The notes under the pieces: model-generated
What the model saw: the letters and a program-made list of their open reading frames with translations, nothing else
Databases searched by the model: none
What the model was told of the DNA's origin: nothing
Assembly: GCA_045540335.1 (NCBI GenBank)
Contig: JAZQHC010000045.1
Coordinates: 90,070-154,069 of the forward strand
Reading direction: 5' to 3'
From: RGIG7213 sp045540335
GTDB taxonomy: Bacteria; Bacillota; Clostridia; Oscillospirales; CAG-272
Length of the DNA stretch: 64,000 nucleotides
Translations under genes and position numbers: made by a program
Shown here: piece after piece, positions 54,926 through 62,378 of the stretch
Layout: the number at the start of each line of letters is the position of its first letter
Numbering within the stretch: the stretch's first letter is position 1

Positions 54926-57900
54926 ATGAAAAACGAAAAATATTATATAGGACTCGATATAGGCACAGATTCTGTCGGTTATGCAGTAACCGACGAAGAA
55001 TACAATCTTTGTAAATTTAAAGGTGAACCTATGTGGGGTGTCACCTTGTTTGATCCGGCACAACTCGCTGTTAATCGCAGAGAGTTCCGTGCAGCAAGAA
55101 GAAGACTTGACCGCAGACAGCAAAGAGCGAAATTTATGATGGACCTTTTTGCAAAAGAAATAGCAAAAGTTGATGAGGATTTTTACAGGAGAATAAAAGA
55201 AAGTTATCTGTATCCTGAAAATGAGGGAAAAAAAGTAAGACTTTTTGGATCTTTCGCAGAACAAAAAGCGTATGCTGAAAAATATCCGACAATACATCAT
55301 CTGATATGTGAATTGATGAACGATCCGTCACCGCACGATGTAAGACTTGTTTATATCGCTTGTTCCTGGCTCGTTGTCCACAGAGGACATTTTCTCAGTG
55401 AGGTCGATAAACAAAACATAGATGAAGTTACGGAATTTAAATCTGTGTGGGATAGGTTTACTTTGTATATTACACGTTCCGAATATTCTCTGCCGTGGGA
55501 AGAAAGTGTAAATATTAAAGAAATTGAAGATGTTTTCAAGGCTAAACTTACTGTTACCAAAAAGTCAAAAGCACTGGCTGGGGTATTATTCAAAGGAAAA
55601 AAAGCTCCCAAAGAGATAAATGAATCTTATGAATACAACTATGAAACAGTGCTAAAACTTCTTTGCGGCGGCAAAGATTTCCTTCAAAAGCTGTTTGGTA
55701 AAGAAGAATATGCCGAGCTTGAAGAAAAATCTCTTGCATTGAATATGGAAGACGAAAAAATAGCGGTAATAATGCAATCACTCGACGAGTCCGACGCTGA
55801 ATTCGTCTCAGTTCTTAAAGCAGTTTACGATTGGTCTGTTTTGGTAAATATACTTAAAGGTAAAAAAACAATATCCGAAGCAAAGATTGCGGTATATGAG
55901 CAGCACAAAGAAGACCTTGAATTTCTGAAAAAGTTTATCAAAAAATATGTTCCGAATAAATACGATGAAGTTTTCCGTTCGTCATCGAATGCAAATAATT
56001 ATGCCGCTTACATAGGAAAGAACAAAACGTCCGGTGAAGATGTAAACATTAAAAAAGCAAAAAGCAGAGAAGACTTTTGTAAATATATTCTGCCAATCAT
56101 AAAATCCGTCAAGCCTGATGAAAACGATATACAAAAGTATAATGAAACGGTTTCAAGACTCGAAATAAACGACTTTATGCCGAAACAGGTTGACGGCGAT
56201 AACAGAGTTATTCCTTATCAGCTTTACTATTATGAATTAAATAAAATACTCAATAACGCAAAAGCGTACGTCGATTTTCTCGAAAAAACCGACGAAGACG
56301 GTCTTTCAGGTGCTGATAAAATATTGTCGATCATGGAATTCAGAGTGCCGTATTACGTAGGTCCTTTGGTTGAAAACAAAAATAAGGATCGCAAACGCAA
56401 CTCATGGATGGTACGTAAAGCGGAAGGAAAGATATATCCTTGGAATTTTAAGGATAAAGTTGATCTTGATAAGAGCGAGGAAGAATTTATTGCCCGTATG
56501 ACAAATTCCTGCACATATCTTCCCGGGGAAGACGTGTTGCCTAAAAATTCACTCGTGTATTCTGCGTTTGAGGTTCTCAATGAAATAAATAATATCAAAG
56601 TCAACGGTAAAGATATATCCGTTCAATTGAAGCAAAGTATTTACGAAAATGTTTTTATGCAGTATGATAAGGTTACTCTTAAACGCATAAAACAGCATTT
56701 GATATTAAACGGTTACGCAGCGGATGATGTAGTATCCGGTATAGATATCACCGTGAAATCTTCACTTAAACCGTTCAGAGCGTTCAGAAATCTTGTGTCA
56801 AACGGACTTATTACGTATTCCGATGCGGAAAATATTATAAACCGTGCAACGTATTCCGAAGATAAAATAAGATTTAAGAATTGGCTTATTGAAAAATACC
56901 CGCATTTGCCTGAAAACGATATAAGATATATCATAGGATTAAAATTCAAAGAATTCGGCAGACTGTCAAGAAAACTTTTGTGCGGAATAGAGGGCGCGGT
57001 GAACGAAAACACGGGCGAATATATGCCGATCATCCGTGCGATGTGGGAAACAAATCTCAATTTTATGCAGATAATCAACTGTGACAGCTTTGAATTTTCC
57101 GAAAAGATCAAAAAAATCGTTGATGAATATTACGGTAAAGAAAAGAAGAGTCTTTCTGAAAGACTTGATGAAATGTATGTTTCAAATGCGGTCAAACGTC
57201 CGATAATCCGTACGCTTGACATACTTAAGGACATAGTCAAGGTGCAAAAAAGAGACCCCGATATGATATTCATCGAAATGGCAAGAGGGGCAAACGAAGA
57301 TCAGAAGGGAAGAACTAAAACAAGACTCGATCAGATAAAGGAGCTTTACAAAAAGGTCGATACAGAGGATGTACGAAGACTTTCGGATATTCTTGAAGAC
57401 TGGGGCGATACGGCGCATAATAAGCTCCGGAGCGATAAGATATTCCTGTATTTTATCCAGCTCGGCAAATGTCTTTATACAGGCGATCCCATAGCCCTTG
57501 ATTCTGTTCTTTCAGGAAACGGTGATTATAATATTGAACACATTTATCCTCGTAGCTTTGTAAAGGATGATAGTGTTATAAACAATAAAATACTCGTTGA
57601 TTCGAAAGCAAACGGAGATAAAAGCGATAGTTATCCGATAGATCCGTCAATACAGAATAAAATGCGTGCTTATTGGACGTTTCTTAATAAAAACGGATTG
57701 ATAAGTGATGAAAAGTATAAAAGGCTTATCAGAACTACACATTTCACAGATGAGGAGAAATTTGAATTTATCAACCGTCAGCTTGTTGAAACACGTCAGT
57801 CAACAAAAGTCATAGCAACGCTTCTTAAAGAGCTTTATCCGAAAGCGGAAATAGTATATGTAAAAGCAGGTCTTGTATCGGATTTCCGTCAGAAGTTCGA

Positions 57901-59020
57901 TCTGCTTAAATCACGTGCGGTAAATGATCTGCATCACGCAAAGGACGCATATCTTAATATCGTGGTCGGCAATGTGTGGCATCATAAATTCAGTAAACGC
58001 TTCTACATAAAAACTGCCGATAATAACGTAAAACCCGAGATCGTATTTGCACGTAAACAAATATGCGGAAATAAAGTTATCTGGCGTGGTGCAGATGATC
58101 TTAATTATGTAATAAAGACTGCAAGAAAAAACACACCCAAAGTTACAAAATATGCTTTTTGCAGAAGAGGCGGTTTCTTTGATCAGATGCCCGTCGCCGC
58201 ATCTTCAGACCTTGTTCCGAGAAAAAAAGATTTGCCTACTGAAATATACGGCGGATACAATAAACCAACTGCATCATTCTTTGTCCTTGTAGGATATACA
58301 ACAGGCAAAAAGCGTGACGTTATGGTAATGCCCGTTGAGCTTTTGTATGCAAACGAGTTTTTAAGTGATCCTGACTATGCAGAAACGTATGCAAGAAATA
58401 CGGTAAGCAGTATTCTGAAAAAAGACGTCAATTCGGTTGAAATACTTCTTAACGGAAGAATATTGAAGGTCAATACCGTTCTTTCTCTTGACGGCTTCAA
58501 AATGTGTATCACAGGAAAATCGAGTGGAGGAAAAAAGTTGGGTGTTTCAGTTATGGAAAGCTTCAAAACCACTGCTGAATTTGAAAGGTATATAAAAAAG
58601 CTTGAGTCTTTCATTGATAAAAAGAAGAAAAACTCAAGGATCGTTTACAGTGAGCGGTATGATGAAATTTCATCAGAAAAAAATATTGTCCTGTATGATA
58701 TCTACGTTGAAAAATTGCAAAAGTCCTTGTATGCAAAACGTCCTGCAAACCCGGTTGACTCGTTGGTGAAGGGAAGAGAAAATTTTGAAAAGCTTTCCGT
58801 ACCCGATCAGGCAGACGTACTTTTGCAAATTCAAGGCTTGTTTGGCAGGGCGGTCAAAGCTGATCTTTCAAACATTGGCGGTGTTTCTTCAGCAGGTGTT
58901 GCAACGCTGTCGTCAAATGTTTCTAACTGGAAAAAGAACTATAAAGACGTGCGTATTATTGATGCTTCACCATCAGGACTTTATGAAAAAACTTCCGATA
59001 ACCTGCTCGATCTGCTATGA
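54926..59020 (+). CDS. cas9: Cas9 endonuclease (type II-A)
   Basis: RNA-guided DNA endonuclease. 1364 residues, close to the 1368 of the S. pyogenes enzyme. RuvC-I: GLDIGTDSVGYAV with D11. Arginine-rich bridge helix at 51-70 (RREFRAARRRLDRRQQRAKF). A large recognition lobe follows to about 770. RuvC-II: FIEMARG with E784. HNH: DYNIEHIYPRSF with H872 and, later, NNKILVDSKANGDKS; here the first acidic residue is Glu871 where S. pyogenes has Asp839, otherwise the centre is intact. RuvC-III: HHAKDAYLN with H1003/H1004 and D1007. A C-terminal PAM-interacting region completes it. GGAAGG precedes the ATG. PAM is not readable from sequence. The stop overlaps cas1 by 4 bp. Confidence 0.98.
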   Translation: MKNEKYYIGLDIGTDSVGYAVTDEEYNLCKFKGEPMWGVTLFDPAQLAVNRREFRAARRRLDRRQQRAKFMMDLFAKEIAKVDEDFYRRIKESYLYPENEGKKVRLFGSFAEQKAYAEKYPTIHHLICELMNDPSPHDVRLVYIACSWLVVHRGHFLSEVDKQNIDEVTEFKSVWDRFTLYITRSEYSLPWEESVNIKEIEDVFKAKLTVTKKSKALAGVLFKGKKAPKEINESYEYNYETVLKLLCGGKDFLQKLFGKEEYAELEEKSLALNMEDEKIAVIMQSLDESDAEFVSVLKAVYDWSVLVNILKGKKTISEAKIAVYEQHKEDLEFLKKFIKKYVPNKYDEVFRSSSNANNYAAYIGKNKTSGEDVNIKKAKSREDFCKYILPIIKSVKPDENDIQKYNETVSRLEINDFMPKQVDGDNRVIPYQLYYYELNKILNNAKAYVDFLEKTDEDGLSGADKILSIMEFRVPYYVGPLVENKNKDRKRNSWMVRKAEGKIYPWNFKDKVDLDKSEEEFIARMTNSCTYLPGEDVLPKNSLVYSAFEVLNEINNIKVNGKDISVQLKQSIYENVFMQYDKVTLKRIKQHLILNGYAADDVVSGIDITVKSSLKPFRAFRNLVSNGLITYSDAENIINRATYSEDKIRFKNWLIEKYPHLPENDIRYIIGLKFKEFGRLSRKLLCGIEGAVNENTGEYMPIIRAMWETNLNFMQIINCDSFEFSEKIKKIVDEYYGKEKKSLSERLDEMYVSNAVKRPIIRTLDILKDIVKVQKRDPDMIFIEMARGANEDQKGRTKTRLDQIKELYKKVDTEDVRRLSDILEDWGDTAHNKLRSDKIFLYFIQLGKCLYTGDPIALDSVLSGNGDYNIEHIYPRSFVKDDSVINNKILVDSKANGDKSDSYPIDPSIQNKMRAYWTFLNKNGLISDEKYKRLIRTTHFTDEEKFEFINRQLVETRQSTKVIATLLKELYPKAEIVYVKAGLVSDFRQKFDLLKSRAVNDLHHAKDAYLNIVVGNVWHHKFSKRFYIKTADNNVKPEIVFARKQICGNKVIWRGADDLNYVIKTARKNTPKVTKYAFCRRGGFFDQMPVAASSDLVPRKKDLPTEIYGGYNKPTASFFVLVGYTTGKKRDVMVMPVELLYANEFLSDPDYAETYARNTVSSILKKDVNSVEILLNGRILKVNTVLSLDGFKMCITGKSSGGKKLGVSVMESFKTTAEFERYIKKLESFIDKKKKNSRIVYSERYDEISSEKNIVLYDIYVEKLQKSLYAKRPANPVDSLVKGRENFEKLSVPDQADVLLQIQGLFGRAVKADLSNIGGVSSAGVATLSSNVSNWKKNYKDVRIIDASPSGLYEKTSDNLLDLL

Positions 59021-59886
59021 GTTGGCGTACTGTTGTTATAACTTCACGCTGTAAGCTGGATTTCAAGATGGGCTTTATGGTCGTAAGAGCCGAGGAAACC
59101 AAAAAAATATTCCTTGACGAGATTGCCGTATTGCTCATCGAAAATCCCGCCGTATCTCTCACAGGATGCTTGCTTGAAGCATTGTGTGAAAAGAAAATAA
59201 GGGTTATATTTTGTAACGCAAAACGTAATCCTAGCGCAGAACTTGTACCCTATTATAATTCCTATGATACATCACGTAAGATCAAGGCGCAGATCGCCTG
59301 GTCTGATGATATAAAAGGAAGGGTTTGGGCGGATATAGTTGCAGAGAAAATAAGAAAACAGGCAGACTTTCTTGACGAACTTGAAATGCTGAATGAGGCA
59401 TCGCTTCTGCGTTCCTATCTTTCGCAAATAGAGCCGCACGACATAACAAACAGAGAAGGCCATGCGGCAAAGGTCTATTTTAATGCACTTTTTGGAATGG
59501 ATTTCACCAGAAGTGAAGAAAATATGACGAATGCTGCACTTAATTACGGATACAGTATAATTTTGTCTGCCTTCAACAGAGAGATCGCCGCACACGGTTA
59601 TCTTACTCAGCTCGGAATATTTCACGATAATATGTTCAATCACTTTAATCTCAGCTGTGATCTTATGGAACCGTTCAGAATACTTGTTGACCGAAAGGTG
59701 AAGGCAATGAAAATTTGTGATTTTTCAAGCGAAGAAAAGCATTTTCTCGTCAATGCTTTGAATGATACGGTAATACTGGATCAAACAAAACAGACCGTGT
59801 TGAACGCAATCAAATTTTATTGCCGAAGTGTGTTTGATGCAATGAACGAAGGCGATCTTTCCTTGATACGTTTTTATTCGCTATGA
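59017..59886 (+). CDS. cas1: CRISPR-associated endonuclease Cas1 (type II-A)
   Basis: 289 residues. With Cas2 and Csn2 it integrates new spacers at the leader-repeat junction. Landmarks of type II Cas1: GFMVVRAEETKKIFLDEIAV at the N-terminus, LLEALCEKKIRVIFCNAKRNPSAEL, then GHAAKVYFNALFG, whose Glu is the first metal ligand in REGHAAKVYF, and LGIFHDNMFNHFNLSCDLMEPFR with the conserved His and Asp/Glu. The start and stop both overlap neighbours by ATGA. Confidence 0.97.
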   Translation: MSWRTVVITSRCKLDFKMGFMVVRAEETKKIFLDEIAVLLIENPAVSLTGCLLEALCEKKIRVIFCNAKRNPSAELVPYYNSYDTSRKIKAQIAWSDDIKGRVWADIVAEKIRKQADFLDELEMLNEASLLRSYLSQIEPHDITNREGHAAKVYFNALFGMDFTRSEENMTNAALNYGYSIILSAFNREIAAHGYLTQLGIFHDNMFNHFNLSCDLMEPFRILVDRKVKAMKICDFSSEEKHFLVNALNDTVILDQTKQTVLNAIKFYCRSVFDAMNEGDLSLIRFYSL

Positions 59887-60203
59887 GTTACAGATTTATG
59901 AGAGTGCTTGTATTTTTTGACCTTCCGACAGAAACGCTTGAGCATAAGAAGGAATACCGCAGATTTCGTAAAACGCTTATTAAAAACGGTTTTTTGATGA
60001 TGCAGGAATCTGTGTACTGCCGTATGCTCATTACCCAAAGTGCGGGGAAAGCGGTTATGGACGTTATAAGAAAAAATCGTCCGTCCGAAGGAATAGTACA
60101 AATAATGACCGTTACGGAAAAACAATTCGCAAATATAGAATACATAACGGGCGAACATCACAGTGAAGTAATAGAAAGTGACGAAAGGCTGATAATACTA
60201 TGA
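59883..60203 (+). CDS. cas2: CRISPR-associated Cas2 (type II-A)
   Basis: 106 residues, ferredoxin-like fold. MRVLVFFDLPTETLEHKKEYRRFRKTLIKNGFLMMQESVYCR is close to the family, with the acidic residue in FFDLP. It dimerises between two Cas1 dimers in the integration complex. Overlaps cas1 and csn2 by 4 bp each. Confidence 0.97.
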   Translation: MSYRFMRVLVFFDLPTETLEHKKEYRRFRKTLIKNGFLMMQESVYCRMLITQSAGKAVMDVIRKNRPSEGIVQIMTVTEKQFANIEYITGEHHSEVIESDERLIIL

Positions 60204-60865
60204 GACTTGTTTATAAGGATGTTGGACACGTTTTGCGCTTTGGAGAAGGTTCGGTTAATGAGCTTGTTGTTGAAAACAAAAAGCTGTTTTTCGAAATGGT
60301 GAACAGCATCTCTTCACAAATCGACGGCTTGCACGGAAACTTCCTTCTGTCAATAAAGGATACACCTGTCGAATTCAGCCGATATGCAGATGAAACGGTG
60401 CAGTTTGCACCGTTTCGTCTGAACAGAAAAAGTCTTTTGACAAAGCTTTATACGGCACTGGAACGCAATGCTCTGCAGGCGGAATATTATACGCAAACAA
60501 ATGAATTGCTTTGTAAATTGGAATCATACGTTCATACCGTCTCAGATGATTTCCCGTTTGAGATCGTGTGCAAAAAACTTACAATAGGGCAGGTGATAAA
60601 GGCGCTTTCACCCGAAATAGAGGAAGACGATAAAACAACTCTTGAAAAGATATTCGCCTACATGGAGCTTGTCCGAGAACTTGACCGCGACCGCCTGTTT
60701 ATTATGGTAAACATGCGCTCTTATTTTTCGGATTCCGATATGGAAAATTTCATACAGACCGTCTGCCTGCATGACTTTAATGTTCTGTTGCTCGAATCTT
60801 CCTCTGCCCCCCTCCTTAAGAACACTAAAAGATTCACCGTCGATGACGATCTTTGTGAGTTTTGA
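60200..60865 (+). CDS. csn2: CRISPR-associated Csn2 (type II-A)
   Basis: 221 residues, the standard length of the short Csn2 form. Csn2 forms a ring-shaped tetramer that slides on free DNA ends and is needed for spacer acquisition in type II-A systems; its presence assigns the subtype. The sequence has D-G-L-H-G-N-F-L-L-S in the N-terminal half and KAL-S-P-E-I-E in the helical region, with a conserved LLLESS near the end. The stop is next to the array promoter -35 box. Confidence 0.93.
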   Translation: MRLVYKDVGHVLRFGEGSVNELVVENKKLFFEMVNSISSQIDGLHGNFLLSIKDTPVEFSRYADETVQFAPFRLNRKSLLTKLYTALERNALQAEYYTQTNELLCKLESYVHTVSDDFPFEIVCKKLTIGQVIKALSPEIEEDDKTTLEKIFAYMELVRELDRDRLFIMVNMRSYFSDSDMENFIQTVCLHDFNVLLLESSSAPLLKNTKRFTVDDDLCEF

Positions 60866-60894
60866 TTGACATTTTTACATTATCGTGCTATAAT
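60866..60894 (+). promoter_or_regulatory. CRISPR array promoter in the leader
   Basis: TTGACA (60866-60871) directly follows the csn2 TGA, and TATAAT (60889-60894) is 17 bp further on: a perfect consensus driving the array. Confidence 0.93.
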
Positions 60895-60963
60895 ACAAAT
60901 GCACTTGTCCCGACACATCACTTTCAGCAATTCGTAGTATTGTTTCTCAAATTTTGATTTGAG
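60866..60963 (+). promoter_or_regulatory. CRISPR leader with ATTTGAG end motif
   Basis: 98-bp AT-rich leader between csn2 and the first repeat. It ends ATTTGAG (60957-60963) directly against the first repeat (GTTTGAG). This sequence is the leader-anchoring motif described for streptococcal type II-A systems, where it directs new spacer insertion. Confidence 0.85.
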
Positions 60964-61791
60964 GTTTGAGAGTAGTGTAATTTTATAAGGGACTCAAACT
61001 CAAAGGACGGTCGCGACATATACATTCACGTTTGAGAGTAGTGTAATTTTATAAGGGACTCAAACTCAGGCGAAGCCTTAAAGCACAAACGCTTTGTTTG
61101 AGAGTAGTGTAATTTTATAAGGGACTCAAACAAGAATAATATAATTCACCATTGACAACTGGTTTGAGAGTAGTGTAATTTTATAAGGGACTCAAACGCA
61201 TTAAAGCATTAAAATCAACCGAATCAGGTTTGAGAGTAGTGTAATTTTATAAGGGACTCAAACGTATCCATAAGCATACCAGCACCATACTGCGTTTGAG
61301 AGTAGTGTAATTTTATAAGGGACTCAAACTTGAATGAACACGTTATACCCGATTGCGTTGTTTGAGAGTAGTGTAATTTTATAAGGGACTCAAACTTGCT
61401 TCCGATATGGACGTCGATGTGCTTGGTTTGAGAGTAGTGTAATTTTATAAGGGACTCAAACTGCAATATGTGGAGGTGAATAAACGAAATGGTTTGAGAG
61501 TAGTGTAATTTTATAAGGGACTCAAACACTCAAATTGTGCGCCATAATTGTACGAATGTTTGAGAGTAGTGTAATTTTATAAGGGACTCAAACATGCAAC
61601 GGTTTCAGAAGCGCCAGACATGAGTTTGAGAGTAGTGTAATTTTATAAGGGACTCAAACAATTACTCCAACCGTTAGACCAAGATAGAAGTTTGAGAGTA
61701 GTGTAATTTTATAAGGGACTCAAACTTTGTACCGTTCTTCATAACGGGTAAGTTAGTTTGAGAGTAGTGTAATTTTATAAGGGACTCAAAC
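60964..61791 (+). CRISPR. Type II-A CRISPR array: 13 repeats, 12 spacers
   Basis: Thirteen identical 36-nt repeats starting GTTTGAG and ending CTCAAAC, with period 66 (starts 60964, 61030, 61096 ... 61756). Every spacer is 30 nt. The last repeat (61756-61791) is not degenerate. The array reads rightwards from the leader. No spacer appears to repeat another. Confidence 0.99.
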
Positions 61792-61911
61792 AAAGAACTT
61801 ATATCAGAAGCACATTCTGTATATTGTAATGTTGTGATAATAAAGTTTCTTGTTGATGTTAGATTCGAAGCTACAAAATTATCTTTAAAAAAGAGAAAAT
61901 AATCCTGGACT

Positions 61912-61941
61912 TTTCATAACTTCTGTGGTATTGTGTGTGCT
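61912..61941 (+). promoter_or_regulatory. Possible promoter before the small leader ORF
   Basis: TGGACT and TATTGT with a 17-bp spacer at about 61912-61940 in an otherwise AT-rich 170-bp gap after the array. The match is weak; the rest of the gap, 61792-61910, shows nothing recognisable. Confidence 0.4.
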
Positions 61942-61963
61942 ATCAACGAAGGAGGTAGTACAG

Positions 61964-62074
61964 ATGGTACGAAAGAAACAAGTAAATAACAAAAACAGAG
62001 CGGCTCTGTTTCGGGATTTCCCGAGGTGGAGCCGCTCTCTCTTTATCTCGGGGGTCCAGAATGAACATCATTGA
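61964..62074 (+). CDS. Small leader-type ORF (36 aa)
   Basis: ATG at 61964 with a strong GGAGG site 9 nt upstream. The basic peptide starts MVRKKQVNNKNRAALF and ends GVQNEHH, with no recognised function. The frame runs through a large hairpin (61997-62038) and overlaps the start of the next gene (62061), so it may be a leader peptide for the gene downstream. Confidence 0.55.
   Translation: MVRKKQVNNKNRAALFRDFPRWSRSLFISGVQNEHH
61997..62038 (+). other. Strong nested hairpin inside the leader ORF
   Basis: Outer stem AGAGCGGCTC/GAGCCGCTCT (10 bp, perfect) and inner stem TCGGG/CCCGA. The following bases CTCTCTTTATC are only partly T-rich, so it may act as an attenuator rather than a simple terminator. 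Confidence 0.7.
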
Positions 62075-62332
62075 AGAATTATGGTATGGCAACATTGCGC
62101 CGTGCGAAAGGGATTTTGAGAAAGGCAGTGTATATTCAGAACTGCTTGGTTACATCGTGAAACACAAAATGATTTGCGAAGACTACTGAACGATGAGGGA
62201 AAAGAGATATTCGAAAAGTATATAGAATGCTCCAATGAAATGTATGGCATCTCCGAGTGGGAGGCATTTGTGCGAGGGTTCACACTCGGGGCAAGGACTA
62301 TTATCGAAGTGATGAATGCGGAGTCTGAATAA
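62061..62332 (+). pseudogene. Frameshifted small protein gene of mobile-element type (DUF6809-like)
   Basis: Frame 1 from ATG at 62061 reads MNIIEELWYGNIAPCERDF and stops early at 62189. The remaining sequence continues in another frame as NDLRRLLNDEGKEIFEKY and FVRGFTLGARTIIEVMNAES, ending at a TAA (62330-62332). Together they give a normal small all-helical protein, typical of those found in conjugative transposons. A single base change near 62155-62170 breaks it. The family name is from memory and tentative. Confidence 0.65.
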
Positions 62333-62338
62333 AAAATT

Positions 62339-62378
62339 CGCCGAGAGCAACCGTAATGGCTACTCTCGGCGTTTTTTC
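62339..62378. terminator. Bidirectional terminator between convergent genes
   Basis: Perfect stem CGCCGAGAG/CTCTCGGCG with a 15-nt loop and T-run on the plus strand and A-run on the other. It separates the broken small gene from the converging sigma factor gene. Confidence 0.85.

Noticed and set aside
57521..57560. Inactive HNH domain in Cas9 because DxH is ExH
   Set aside because: Glutamate in place of the first aspartate still provides an acidic ligand and the histidine and other motif residues are intact, so I do not call it dead.
61224..61529. Open frame on the minus strand across the CRISPR array with repeated FESLIKLHYSQT units
   Set aside because: It is an artefact of the direct repeats read backwards; period 66 is a multiple of three, so the frame stays open.
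61000..61755. Self-targeting spacers
   Set aside because: I looked for spacer sequence elsewhere in the window by eye and saw none; this is not an exhaustive search.
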